From contig NZ_FNNG01000001.1 in the NCBI RefSeq assembly GCF_900106765.1, positions 65,774 to 129,773 on the forward strand: a stretch of DNA of 64,000 bases. The letters run 5' to 3'. The translations under genes were made by a program, and so were the position numbers. Source of the stretch: Tepidimicrobium xylanilyticum. GTDB lineage: Bacteria > Bacillota > Clostridia > Tissierellales > Tepidimicrobiaceae. The number at the start of each line of letters is the position of its first letter. Positions within the stretch are counted from its first letter, which is position 1. The notes under the pieces were generated by a model. The model worked only from the letters and a program-made list of their open reading frames with translations, was not told where the DNA came from and made no database searches. Below are positions 56,318 through 64,000 of the stretch, one piece after another.

Positions 56318-56430
56318 AAATTCACCTCTTTATCTTTATGTATCTTTTGTTTAGGTTTAGTTTATATAATTATATTAACAAAAAATCCAGATAACAACTA
56401 CTATTTTATGATAATTTCAACAAAATAATA

Positions 56431-56462
56431 AACCCCACCTTAGGTTTCCCTAAGATGGGGTT
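56431..56462 (-). terminator. Terminator of ald
   Basis: Stem AACCCCACCTTAGG/CCTAAGATGGGGTT with one mismatch, short loop, directly after the ald stop. Confidence 0.75.
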
Positions 56463-56473
56463 ATAATCATATC

Positions 56474-57595
56474 TTAAATGCCTAATACTTCCTCTACAGG
56501 TGTATATGGCATATTGAAAGCATCAGCTACAGACTTATAAACAATCTTTCCATCTAGTACATTAGCGCCTTTTCTTAATGGTTCATCATCTATTAAAGCT
56601 TGTTTCCAACCCTTATTAGCTATTTTAACTGCATAAGGTAAAGTTACGTTGGTTAGTGCAAAAGTAGATGTTCTTGGAACAGCACCAGGTATGTTGGCAA
56701 CTGCATAGTGAATTACTCCATGTTTTTCAAAAATAGGATCAGCATGAGTAGTTGGATGTTCGATAGTTTCAACACAACCACCTTGATCAATGGCCACATC
56801 CACTATTACGCTGCCAGGTTCCATTTGTTTTACCATTTCCTCTGTAATCAATTTTGGCGCTTTAGCCCCAGGAATTAGAACAGCACCTACTACTAAATCT
56901 GCAGTTTTAACAGCTTGCATAATATTATAATTATTGGAATATAAGGTTTCTAATCTTCCCATAAATACTTCGCCTAGATAACGAAGCCTATTTACGTTAA
57001 CATCAAGTACGGTAACTCTAGCACCCAAGCCAATGGCTCTTCTAATAGCACCAGTACCAACTACACCAGCACCAACAACAACTACATGGGCTGGAGGTAC
57101 TCCTGGAACGCCATCAATTAATACACCTTTTCCGCCACGGGTCTTTTCTAAATAAATTGAGCCCTGTTGAACTGCCATACGTCCAGCAACTTCACTCATA
57201 GGGGTAAGTAATGGTAATGAACCATCTGGATTTTGTACAGTCTCATAAGCAATAGCTACAGCACCAGAATCCATTAAAGCCTTTGTCAATTCTTCTTCTG
57301 CAGCCAAATGTAAGTAAGTGAATATTATAAGGTCTTTTCTGAAGTATTTGTATTCTGATTTAAGGGGTTCTTTAACTTTTAATATCATATCCGCCTGTTC
57401 CCAAACCTTAGAAGCATCAGGCATGATTTCAGCACCTAAGGCAGCATACTCTTCATCTGTAAAACCTGAACCCATCCCTGCATTTGTTTCTACTAATACT
57501 TTATGTCCAGCTCTAACGAAAGCATCTACGCCAGCAGGTGTTAGGGCCACTCGGTTTTCCTGTTCCTTAATTTCCTTTGGAACACCAATAATCAT
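56474..57595 (-). CDS. ald: Alanine dehydrogenase
   Basis: 373 aa, full length. [20 protein letters not shown] opening, catalytic Lys in ILKVKEPL (about 75) and His in TYLHLAAE (about 96), NAD-binding [18 protein letters not shown]. It interconverts alanine and pyruvate with NAD(H) and ammonia, useful in amino-acid fermentation. ATG after AAGGAGG. Monocistronic with its own terminator. Confidence 0.97.
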   Translation of the reverse strand: MIIGVPKEIKEQENRVALTPAGVDAFVRAGHKVLVETNAGMGSGFTDEEYAALGAEIMPDASKVWEQADMILKVKEPLKSEYKYFRKDLIIFTYLHLAAEEELTKALMDSGAVAIAYETVQNPDGSLPLLTPMSEVAGRMAVQQGSIYLEKTRGGKGVLIDGVPGVPPAHVVVVGAGVVGTGAIRRAIGLGARVTVLDVNVNRLRYLGEVFMGRLETLYSNNYNIMQAVKTADLVVGAVLIPGAKAPKLITEEMVKQMEPGSVIVDVAIDQGGCVETIEHPTTHADPIFEKHGVIHYAVANIPGAVPRTSTFALTNVTLPYAVKIANKGWKQALIDDEPLRKGANVLDGKIVYKSVADAFNMPYTPVEEVLGI

Positions 57596-57936
57596 TACTA
57601 TCAGTCCTCCTTAAATAATTGTACTATCAAACTATATTCTATCATAATAAGAAAATGTTTGCATAGCCCTTAAAAATAAAATTTGTTATTTAATTAACTA
57701 TATGGTTTAATTTAAGTATTTTTTATTTATATGCTGCAGAAAAGCATATTTATAAACCATTTGTCTATTATTACATATAAAAAGCATAATAAATAAGTTC
57801 ACAAATTGGATAATAAACAATTATGCAGCTAGTGTAGGTAGATCAAAAAACATGCTATTCGATACATAAAATAAAGCAGATACTCCAACTAACTGTTTTC
57901 TCAAGTCTCCTAGTATATTCTTTCTGTTTCCTTCCA
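57596..57936. other. Intergenic region between flavodoxin gene and ald
   Basis: AT-rich. The part near ald holds its promoter region. The part near the flavodoxin gene holds the small frame at 57821-57943. No terminator with a T-run was seen. Confidence 0.4.
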
Positions 57937-57943
57937 TTAACAT
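57821..57943 (-). CDS. Possible 40-residue protein coupled to the flavodoxin gene
   Basis: A frame of 40 codons (starts MLMEGNRKN, ends DLPTLAA) whose ATG overlaps the flavodoxin stop region by 7 nt (AGATGTTAATGG), an arrangement that allows coupled translation. It has a basic N-terminal half and a hydrophobic VGVSALFYVSNSMFF stretch. No ribosome site of its own and no known family. It may be chance. Confidence 0.3.
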   Translation of the reverse strand: MLMEGNRKNILGDLRKQLVGVSALFYVSNSMFFDLPTLAA

Positions 57944-58473
57944 CTGAATAATTGAATTAAAGGTTTTATAGTATTCCTATCAGAAAAGTCTATTTTTTTC
58001 CCATAAGTAGCTAAGAATTCCTTATTTTCTAAATCCAATTCATTGGAATCCCTTTTTGAAAGCACAATTTTAAACATAGCCATCATAGTTTTATGTATAA
58101 TTCCTAATTTTTTATAGTCAATTCCTCCACGAAAATGGAAAAAACTAATATTATCTCTCATTTCCTTGATTGGAAAGTTTTTCTCTATGACTGGAATAAA
58201 AACTTCCTTATTATCTGTAGAAACTAATCCTACTGTAAAGACTATTATCTTTTTATTCTTTAGAATATTATAATTTCTGGTTATTAGCGATACTCCTGCA
58301 ATTCCACCGGCATACAACCCTCCTCCATAAATAATAGTAGAGTATTCTAGTAGTTTCTTAAGGTCAGCTTGAGAATGTTCATATAAATCTGCATTTAATT
58401 CTTCAACTATCCATCGAGCATACCTTTCTGTGCTGCCATATTTGGATTTATATACCACAGCTACCTTGTCCAT
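57937..58473 (-). CDS. Flavodoxin-domain protein (HemG-like)
   Basis: 178 aa. The FMN-phosphate loop VVYKSKYGSTERYARWI and YGGGLYAGGIAG are flavodoxin_5 features; HFRGGIDYKKL resembles menaquinone-dependent protoporphyrinogen oxidase HemG. No haem genes are near, so a general electron-transfer role is as likely. Confidence 0.83.
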   Translation of the reverse strand: MDKVAVVYKSKYGSTERYARWIVEELNADLYEHSQADLKKLLEYSTIIYGGGLYAGGIAGVSLITRNYNILKNKKIIVFTVGLVSTDNKEVFIPVIEKNFPIKEMRDNISFFHFRGGIDYKKLGIIHKTMMAMFKIVLSKRDSNELDLENKEFLATYGKKIDFSDRNTIKPLIQLFRC

Positions 58474-58567
58474 ATAATCTACCTCCTATTTTATTTGCTT
58501 AAAATATCTTCTACCATTTTAAGATTTTTTACTACTAGGAGATTTTTATTAGTATTTAATTCAGGAA

Positions 58568-58595
58568 TAAAAAAAGGCAAGCCACATATACCTGC
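58568..58595 (-). terminator. Weak terminator between glyoxalase and flavodoxin genes
   Basis: Minus strand GGCAGG/CTTGCC stem with one G-T pair, then TTTTTTT. Confidence 0.55.
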
Positions 58596-58672
58596 CTGCC
58601 CAGTTGCTAATTCCATATTACTACTTTGCTAGTATATTATCAAGCATTCCATATATAATTTTATTTTGATTT

Positions 58673-59053
58673 TTAAGCCCTTATAACCTCTACCTGGTAT
58701 CCATCAGGGTCGGTAATAAAATAAAATCTAAGGGGCCTATCAGGTAACCCCATAATCTCTGTAATCTCATAGCCCATTTCCTTATGTCTTTTCCTAGAGG
58801 CTTCTAAATCCTCCACCCCCACTGCTATGTGACTGAAACCATTTCCGATTTCGTAAGGTTTTTCAGGATTATAGTTGTAAGTTAGTTCTATCTCATAATT
58901 ACCAGTTTCATCGGTTAGATAGACTAGAGTGAATTCATCTTCAGGAAAGTCCATCCTTTTCGTTTCTCTGAATCCTAAAGCTTCCTTATAAAACTTTAGG
59001 GATTTTTCCAAATCCATTACCCTTATACATGTATGAAGTAGTTTGTATTTCAT
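58673..59053 (-). CDS. gloA: Lactoylglutathione lyase-like glyoxalase I (VOC)
   Basis: 126 aa, a single polypeptide with two VOC half-units. The expected metal ligands are present: His in LLHTCIRV, Glu in NYEIELTY, His in FSHIAVGV and Glu in YQVEVIRA. FYKEALGFRETKRMDFPEDEF is typical of bacterial GloA. It detoxifies methylglyoxal, perhaps with a thiol other than glutathione in a clostridial host. ATG after AAGGAG. Confidence 0.88.
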   Translation of the reverse strand: MKYKLLHTCIRVMDLEKSLKFYKEALGFRETKRMDFPEDEFTLVYLTDETGNYEIELTYNYNPEKPYEIGNGFSHIAVGVEDLEASRKRHKEMGYEITEIMGLPDRPLRFYFITDPDGYQVEVIRA

Positions 59054-59144
59054 GGGATTTCACTCCTTTATTCATTTTACGATTTAATTATATCCTTAAT
59101 TAGAAATATTAAACTTATATTTGCTTTTATATTATTAGGATATA

Positions 59145-59387
59145 TTAATCACAATACAGGATAATATTAGCCCACGTTGCACCTGCACCTATCAAGTCTA
59201 AAGCCATAAATTGACTGGCTCCAGCATAAACAATCAAAGATAATAGATTTGTATCCCTAAAAGATATTGATGTATTCTTAGATAATAATCCAAAGGCCAT
59301 TGCTATGGGAAAATATCCTATGACTATTGGAAGCCCTATTATTACAGCTTCTTTTATCTTATCCTTAATATTTTTATCCCTTATCAT
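59145..59387 (-). pseudogene. Truncated azlC (branched-chain amino acid exporter) fragment
   Basis: 80 codons matching only the N-terminal third of AzlC (usual length about 230): GLPIVIGYFPIAMAFGLLSK and YAGASQFMALDLIGAGAT. After ATWANIILYC the frame ends at once, and no AzlC sequence or azlD follows. The first two membrane helices remain. It is a gene remnant, next to an orphan CRISPR leader promoter, which suggests a deletion or rearrangement here. Confidence 0.8.
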
Positions 59388-59460
59388 GCTTCATCGTCCT
59401 TTTCTGCTTTAATTTATAAAAATTAATAATATTTTTGAAATGATTCAACTTTATCAAATG

Positions 59461-59490
59461 AAAAAGCATGGCAACCATGCCACGCTTTTT
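59461..59490 (-). terminator. Hairpin beside the orphan leader promoter
   Basis: Stem AAAAAGCATGGC/GCCACGCTTTTT with one G-U-capable mismatch and a 6-nt loop. It lies where the first repeat should be relative to the promoter at 59496-59524. It could end transcription from the ABC operon on the right. Confidence 0.65.
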
Positions 59491-59495
59491 CATTG

Positions 59496-59524
59496 ATATT
59501 ACTATTTTTCTCACTTTTTTTCAA
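59496..59524 (-). promoter_or_regulatory. Orphan CRISPR-leader-type promoter
   Basis: TTGAAA (59524-59519), 17-bp spacer, TAATAT (59501-59496) on the minus strand. The stretch CATTGATATTACTAT (+ strand) is identical to leader 1 around the -10. No repeat follows. Confidence 0.6.
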
Positions 59525-59598
59525 TAATATTCAGTTTGTAACCTCATCTACTTTTTCATAAATAAATTCTGCTACTTATTATAGAAAGATGAGTTTTA

Positions 59599-59690
59599 CT
59601 TTTGTGGCTAATCCTTACATATTTTAAAAAATGCTTCCTCCAATTGAAAGTTTCATAAATATTAAAGGTATGTCAGAACAGCCACAAAAG
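59599..59690. repeat. 11-bp inverted repeat around a 70-bp centre
   Basis: CTTTTGTGGCT (59599-59609) and AGCCACAAAAG (59680-59690) are exact inverse copies. They might be ends of a tiny mobile element relic or a structured RNA. No target-site duplication could be recognised. The remaining 59388-59761 gap holds the leader-type promoter and its hairpin but no gene. Confidence 0.4.
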
Positions 59691-59761
59691 CACATTCAAG
59701 TAATAATTATCCAAAACTAATCCCTTCTCTTACTTGATAAGTATGAATTTAAAGCCTGCTT

Positions 59762-60529
59762 TCATTCAACCTTATTTAAATCCTCTAATGCATCTAATAA
59801 TTGCTGATTTAATTCAGCATACCTTGGATTTGCCCTATCTCTTATCCTTGGGATATCTACTTGGATATCTACTTCAATAGCCCCTTTATTTTTACTCATT
59901 AGAATTATTCTGTCTGCTAAATATACTGCTTCATCAACACTGTGTGTTATAAAAACTATTGTTTTTTTATGTTTCTCCCATATTCTCAATAGTTCTTTTT
60001 GTAACTGTATTCTTGTATAAGCATCTAAAGCTCCAAAGGGCTCGTCCATTAACAATACATCTGGATTATTAGCAAGTGATCTTGCTATTGCAACTCTTTG
60101 TTGCATACCTCCAGAAAGTTCATATGGTTTTGAAGTCCTAAATTTAGTTAAACCTATCATTTCCAAATATTCGTCCACTATCTTCTTCTGCTTTTCTTTG
60201 GATATGCTTTGAAATTTTAAGCCTAAAGCAATATTTTCTTCAACGCTTAACCAAGGCATAAGTGAGTAATTTTGAAATACCATGCCAATATCTTTGGTTG
60301 GTTTTTTTAGTACTCTACCTCTATAATAAATTTCTCCTTCAGTTGGTAATTCCAAACCTGCTAAAATTCTCAACAAAGTAGACTTTCCACAGCCTGAAGG
60401 TCCTACTATACATAAAAATTCATTTTCCTTAATTTCTAAATTAAGATTTTTAATTACTGTCAGTTCATTTTTTTCATTTTCATTATAAACTTTTCCAATA
60501 TTATTAAGTTTAAAAACTATATTGTTCAT
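59762..60529 (-). CDS. ABC ATPase of SsuB/TauB/NrtD family
   Basis: 255 aa. Walker A GPSGCGKST, signature LSGGMQQRVAIARSL, Walker B VLLMDEPFGALDA, H-loop FITHSVDEAVYLADR. Family members energise uptake of sulfonates, nitrate, thiamine precursors and similar small anions or cations. It ends a three-gene operon with the permease (6 bp away) and the binding lipoprotein. Confidence 0.9.
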   Translation of the reverse strand: MNNIVFKLNNIGKVYNENEKNELTVIKNLNLEIKENEFLCIVGPSGCGKSTLLRILAGLELPTEGEIYYRGRVLKKPTKDIGMVFQNYSLMPWLSVEENIALGLKFQSISKEKQKKIVDEYLEMIGLTKFRTSKPYELSGGMQQRVAIARSLANNPDVLLMDEPFGALDAYTRIQLQKELLRIWEKHKKTIVFITHSVDEAVYLADRIILMSKNKGAIEVDIQVDIPRIRDRANPRYAELNQQLLDALEDLNKVE

Positions 60530-60535
60530 CTCACA

Positions 60536-61384
60536 TCACCTTACTAGCCTTTGCCATGAAAAATACTTATTCGATATATAACTATATATCCCATCAAATA
60601 ATGCACCAATAACTCCAATACATATTATTCCTGCTACTATTAAATCCATTCTGGTAAGTTCATATGCATGAGAAATTAAGTAACCAAGGCCGCTCATACT
60701 ACCTGGAAGCATCTCCGCAGCAACTAAACAACTCCAAGACGCTGTTAATCCAGATTTTAATCCATTAATAATATTAGGCCCTGCACCAGGCAACAATATG
60801 TGAAAAAATATATCTTTTTTTGATGCTCCTAAAACTTGAGCACTTTCTACTAATACTTCTTGAACATTGCTTACTCCAAACATTGTATTCCCCCAAATGG
60901 GGAAAAATGCACTTAAAAATATCAAAAATATCATAGATAACTTAAAGTTGTCCATAATTGCATAAGCTGGCCCATAGTCTAAGTTAAATAACGTAGCAAT
61001 ACTCGTTACTCCAAACCAACCTAACACCAGCGGCCTCCATGCAATTGCTGGTACTGGTTGAAATAAGCTTATAAATAGATTAAAGGCTCCTTTAACTCTC
61101 CTAGAATATCCCATTAGTAATCCCAAGGGTAGTCCAGCAATAATTGCTAAAGCATATCCAATAAAGACTCTAACTAAGCTATATAAGATATTCTTTGGAA
61201 TACTTCCTATACCTATTACATCTTCATTAATATTTATAAAATGTTTAGCTACTGTTGTTACTTGAGGAATAACAGCATTATTACCAACTTTTCTAGCAAA
61301 TAATTCCCAAAATATTATAAATAGAATAGGAATAAGAGTTGGCGACACAAAAGATATTACTCTTCTAATTCTATTCTCTATCAT
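60536..61384 (-). CDS. ABC permease of SsuC/TauC family
   Basis: About 282 aa, six membrane helices. The EAA loop is visible (SAQVLGASKKDIFFHILLPGAGPNI in two pieces), as is LPLGLLMGYSRRVKGAFN. ATG 61384 lies 9 nt after GAGG; the TTG at 61399 lacks a site. Partner of the neighbouring ATPase and binding protein. Confidence 0.88.
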   Translation of the reverse strand: MIENRIRRVISFVSPTLIPILFIIFWELFARKVGNNAVIPQVTTVAKHFININEDVIGIGSIPKNILYSLVRVFIGYALAIIAGLPLGLLMGYSRRVKGAFNLFISLFQPVPAIAWRPLVLGWFGVTSIATLFNLDYGPAYAIMDNFKLSMIFLIFLSAFFPIWGNTMFGVSNVQEVLVESAQVLGASKKDIFFHILLPGAGPNIINGLKSGLTASWSCLVAAEMLPGSMSGLGYLISHAYELTRMDLIVAGIICIGVIGALFDGIYSYISNKYFSWQRLVR

Positions 61385-61440
61385 ATTAATCAACCTCAAC
61401 TATATAAAACTTTACTACTTTCTATGTCCTTCAAAATTAT

Positions 61441-61478
61441 AATCAAAGTATTTGGACTAAAGCCCAAATACTTTGATT
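61441..61478. promoter_or_regulatory. Intercistronic hairpin, binding-protein / permease genes
   Basis: Perfect 15-bp stem with an 8-nt loop between the binding-lipoprotein stop and the permease start. The T-run after it is weak. Such hairpins often protect the upstream mRNA, giving more binding protein than membrane subunits. Confidence 0.75.
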
Positions 61479-61494
61479 CCTATAGAATTATGCC

Positions 61495-62667
61495 CTATTT
61501 ACCAGATATATTTTCTCTAAAAGAGAAATCAAATACCATATCTTTGATTTCATCAAAATCCTTTCCTGCAAATTCACCTGAAAATTTACCCATCTCGGTC
61601 ATAGCTTCGTAATATACACGCATACCATTTATAAAATGATCAGTTATTGCTGTAGAATATGTTGTATCATTATTCCTTAGTATTTCTTCATCAAGACCTA
61701 CAAATCCAGCCAATACCTCTGCTGTCTCTTCCCTATTGTTTTGAGCAAAATTATGAATATCTGTAGCAGCTTCAACCAAAGCTTGTACTACTTCTGGATG
61801 ATTCCTTATTAAATCATTGTGTACATTAATAGTACAGCATGGGAAGTCAACCCATTTCCCTCCAGGCAATTCATCTAAAGTTGAAATAATTTTACCAACG
61901 CCTTGAGCTTCAGCATTTTGAGGGTAAGGAATAGGGCCTGCCCATAGCTCTACTTGTCCGGAGCTTAGTGAAGGTATTAAATTATTTAGGCCCTTTAAAT
62001 CTATCATTATTACATCTGCCTCAAAATCTGAAGTATCTTCAGTTACCTTTAGACCCGCTTCTCTCAATGCATATTCTAATACAATTCTTGGACTGCTTAC
62101 TGCAGAATGGTAGCCAGCTAATATTGGTTTTTCTATATTTTTTGCATACTCAATTAATTCTTCAAAAGTATCATATTCAGCATCAATATCTGCAACTACA
62201 GATACTCCTCCACTTTGAATAGGGCATAATATACTACAATCTAAACCTTGGTCAATACCAGTCATAAAAGCTGTACTAGAACTAAAAGCAACATCCAAAT
62301 GCCCTTGCGACATAAGCGTTACATTTTCAGAACCACTACCACCAAGAATGAAATTCACAATTGCAATAACTTCCCCATCTTTAACCAATTCCAATTTGCT
62401 ATCAGTTATTGGTCTTAAGTGTACAGGGTTATTTTTAAATAGTTCTGATGCCTCAAAAGCCATATGTGGATTTGCAGTATGTAAATCTTTCCCCCAAGCA
62501 ACATTTATTTCAGGAATTTCCACATCAGCTTTATCTGCTTTATTTTCTCCAGATTCATTAGCTAATTCTACATTATCACTATCATTTGATGCTTCTTTGC
62601 TAGTACAACCTGCAGATGCACCAACTATAAGCACAGCTACTAAAAACAGCAAAAGAATTCTTTTCAT
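61495..62667 (-). CDS. SsuA/NrtA-like substrate-binding lipoprotein
   Basis: 390 aa. Lipobox GASAGCTSKE (Cys about 20), acidic linker (ASNDSDNVELANESGENKAD), then a periplasmic-binding fold of the NMT1/SsuA kind: AIVNFILGGSGSENVTLMSQGHLDVAFSS in pieces and GVSVVADIDAEYDTFEELIEY. Two adjacent Cys (FPCCTINVHN) are unusual. First gene of the ABC operon, AAGGAG site. Ligand unknown; family ligands include sulfonates, nitrate and pyrimidine precursors. Confidence 0.85.
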   Translation of the reverse strand: MKRILLLFLVAVLIVGASAGCTSKEASNDSDNVELANESGENKADKADVEIPEINVAWGKDLHTANPHMAFEASELFKNNPVHLRPITDSKLELVKDGEVIAIVNFILGGSGSENVTLMSQGHLDVAFSSSTAFMTGIDQGLDCSILCPIQSGGVSVVADIDAEYDTFEELIEYAKNIEKPILAGYHSAVSSPRIVLEYALREAGLKVTEDTSDFEADVIMIDLKGLNNLIPSLSSGQVELWAGPIPYPQNAEAQGVGKIISTLDELPGGKWVDFPCCTINVHNDLIRNHPEVVQALVEAATDIHNFAQNNREETAEVLAGFVGLDEEILRNNDTTYSTAITDHFINGMRVYYEAMTEMGKFSGEFAGKDFDEIKDMVFDFSFRENISGK

Positions 62668-62912
62668 GTAAATTCTCCTTTCGACTATAATTTCATTAAA
62701 TAAAATTCAATGATTATTAATTGATAGTTAAATCATCTACAATATTTGACATAAAAGATGATTTTACTACATACGCTTTTTTACATCAGATAAAATTTTA
62801 TCACTGTAAAATATCTATTTCCAATTGTAAATACTTATGTTTAAAAGTTTGTTATAAAATTAATTAATAGTTGAAGATAGTAATTGTTGGAAACATTATT
62901 TTATCAAATAAA

Positions 62913-62940
62913 AGAAGCATGGAAATTAACCATGCTTTTT
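62913..62940 (-). terminator. Terminator after the hypothetical gene at 62943
   Basis: Stem AAGCATGG/CCATGCTT, 7-nt loop, T-rich on the minus strand. It resembles the hairpin at 59461-59490, including a following ATTTGATAAA. Confidence 0.7.
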
Positions 62941-62942
62941 TA

Positions 62943-63590
62943 TTATCTAGTCATTACCCATACAGAACCATCTGGCATCCTTCGCAAATATCCAGGCATT
63001 CTTTCAAGGATTTCTCCGGTTTCAGCATCCCTAATGATTATTTCTTCACGATAATGTGGGTCTTCTATCCATTTTGATGTGTATATTTTCCCATCATTTT
63101 GGAAGTTTAAGAACTCATTTTCTTCAAATTGAATATGCTTTTCTTTGGGCCATAAAAAATCAATTGTATCATTTTGAATATCATACTTAACTAAGACAAA
63201 AGGAGAAACTTCTAATCGAAGGTTTATCATATCTCCCACCTTTGAAAAGGGCATTTCTGTGATAATTTCCACACTGGAACAATCCGGTTTAAAAATAAAC
63301 ACCTGAATAACTTCTTTATTAAAATCGTAGCGAATTATTCCAAATGAATTATCTTTATATTCATAAACTGGTCTTTCTAAAAATACATTTTTTTCTTGCT
63401 TAATCGGCTCAAAAACATTGCCAGATGGATATTCAAAAAAATACAATCTCGTACCTGGGTACTCGCCTTTAAAACATGGTACTTCATATGCCTCTGAACA
63501 TGGAGTCAACTGTGCATAATACCAAGAATCCGTTCCTTCTACTCCTTCAGGGTATGTATCTTCAAACCCTTTAAATATCTTAAAAATCAT
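62943..63590 (-). CDS. Hypothetical protein, beta-rich
   Basis: 215 aa, no signal peptide or membrane helix; the sequence looks all-beta with many aromatic residues (TDSWYYAQLTP, YFFEYPSGNVFEPI, WPKEKHIQFEE). Near the end, DAETGEILERMPGYLRRMP resembles a repeat-type beta blade. I do not recognise the family. ATG follows AAGGA, with GGAGG further up. It is followed (on its strand) by a terminator and preceded by a decayed gene at the window edge. Confidence 0.65.
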   Translation of the reverse strand: MIFKIFKGFEDTYPEGVEGTDSWYYAQLTPCSEAYEVPCFKGEYPGTRLYFFEYPSGNVFEPIKQEKNVFLERPVYEYKDNSFGIIRYDFNKEVIQVFIFKPDCSSVEIITEMPFSKVGDMINLRLEVSPFVLVKYDIQNDTIDFLWPKEKHIQFEENEFLNFQNDGKIYTSKWIEDPHYREEIIIRDAETGEILERMPGYLRRMPDGSVWVMTR

Positions 63591-63711
63591 AGTCCTTGAT
63601 ACCTCCTCTATACATCCCTTATTTTGCTACAACTTAATTTATATCTATGTTTAGGTAAATCTTCAGCATAAAAAAATTGATTTTACTATGGTCATTCATA
63701 TAGTAGCTTAT

Positions 63712-64000
63712 TTATGTATCAAATTGCAATAATAAAGTATCCGATTTATCTTTATCGTAAATAGCAATTGTAAAATTGAAACAATACCGATTTAATAAAT
63801 CAGTATCATCTTTCGCATCTTTAATCTCACTATATCTGTCTATAAAAAATAACAGCAACTATATCTCTTTGGAAAAATTGCTTCTCCTCCATCATCCGTC
63901 AAATATTAATCGATAGACTTCCATGGACTTTTTTTGCCATATACAACAATATTCAAATTTTCAGATAAGGGTAACCTATTTCATTTGATAAATCTATGCC
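63712..64000 (-). pseudogene. Decayed coding remnant at the right edge
   Basis: Protein-like pieces in two frames: LPLSENLNIVVYGKKSPWKS, then (after a stop) YLTDDGGEAIFPKRY, then (after a frameshift) FFIDRYSEIKDAKDDTDLL and FTIAIYDKDKSDTLLLQFD to a stop at 63712. Together they read as the C-terminal ~95 residues of one protein broken by a stop and an indel. Family not recognised; the 5' part is outside the window. The 63591-63711 gap holds nothing else visible. Confidence 0.5.

Overview
The window reads as a chromosomal segment of a low-GC (about 30% by eye), anaerobic, Gram-positive bacterium of the Clostridia/Tissierellia kind. Reasons: strong AGGAGG ribosome binding sites with many TTG and GTG starts, an S-layer-type (SLH) surface operon, a corrinoid methyltransferase operon with a RACo-type reductive activator, and Firmicute-type regulators. 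I cannot name the species. No rRNA, tRNA or intact transposon was seen.

Layout. 1-9.7 kb: a CRISPR array (17 repeats, cut by the left edge), its leader, and a six-gene type III effector operon (cmr1, a Cmr6-like RAMP, csx11/cas10, cmr4, cmr5, a Cmr3-like RAMP). 9.8-14.9 kb: histidine kinase, response regulator, ABC ATPase and two ABC-2 permeases, arranged like the lnrJK-lnrLMN lipid-antibiotic resistance locus of Bacillus. 15.0-21.9 kb: a corrinoid methyltransferase operon with three UroD-fold methyltransferases, a decayed fourth, one corrinoid protein, a CobW-type GTPase and a RACo activator. 22.1-24.6 kb: metNIQ-type transporter. 25-27.1 kb: a frameshifted acetyltransferase, a second array of the same repeat (14 good repeats plus a degenerate one), and a third, decayed array. 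27.2-30.1 kb: guaA and guaB. 30.4-38.2 kb: ring-cleavage-dioxygenase-like protein, soluble chemoreceptor, bile-salt-hydrolase-like enzyme, PTS IIBC with nanE and an RpiR regulator, esterase-like hydrolase. 38.3-51.2 kb: surface operon with an SLH protein, a secreted Ig-like protein and two giant subtilases. 51.4-64 kb: mixed housekeeping and transport genes (DUF45 peptidase, nitroreductase, TctA, AI-2E-family protein, alanine dehydrogenase, flavodoxin, glyoxalase, SsuABC-like transporter) with several gene remnants.

How the parts fit. Both intact arrays share one 30-bp repeat and are transcribed leftward from a sigma-A-like promoter. Its -35, 17-bp spacer and -10 sit a fixed 15 bp from the first repeat. 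The same promoter geometry marks the decayed third array and an orphan site at 59.5 kb, so the locus seems to have been copied and eroded several times. A conserved 44-nt hairpin lies about 133 bp upstream of the first repeat in both intact arrays. The Csx11 protein has lost the HD-nuclease residues (Phe-Asn at the His-Asp position) and has no GGDD cyclase motif, while Cmr4 keeps its candidate target-RNA-cleaving Asp. The complex is therefore best read as an RNA-cleaving type III machine without the DNase or cyclic-oligoadenylate arms. Cas1, Cas2, Cas6 and ancillary effectors are absent from the window and must come from elsewhere if the arrays are active.

Other points: GuaA lacks its glutaminase Cys; a perfect 20-bp hairpin buries the ribosome binding site of the LnrL-like ATPase gene; the two giant proteases share a C-terminal module I cannot name; two genes have a strong ribosome binding site but no usual start codon at the right distance.
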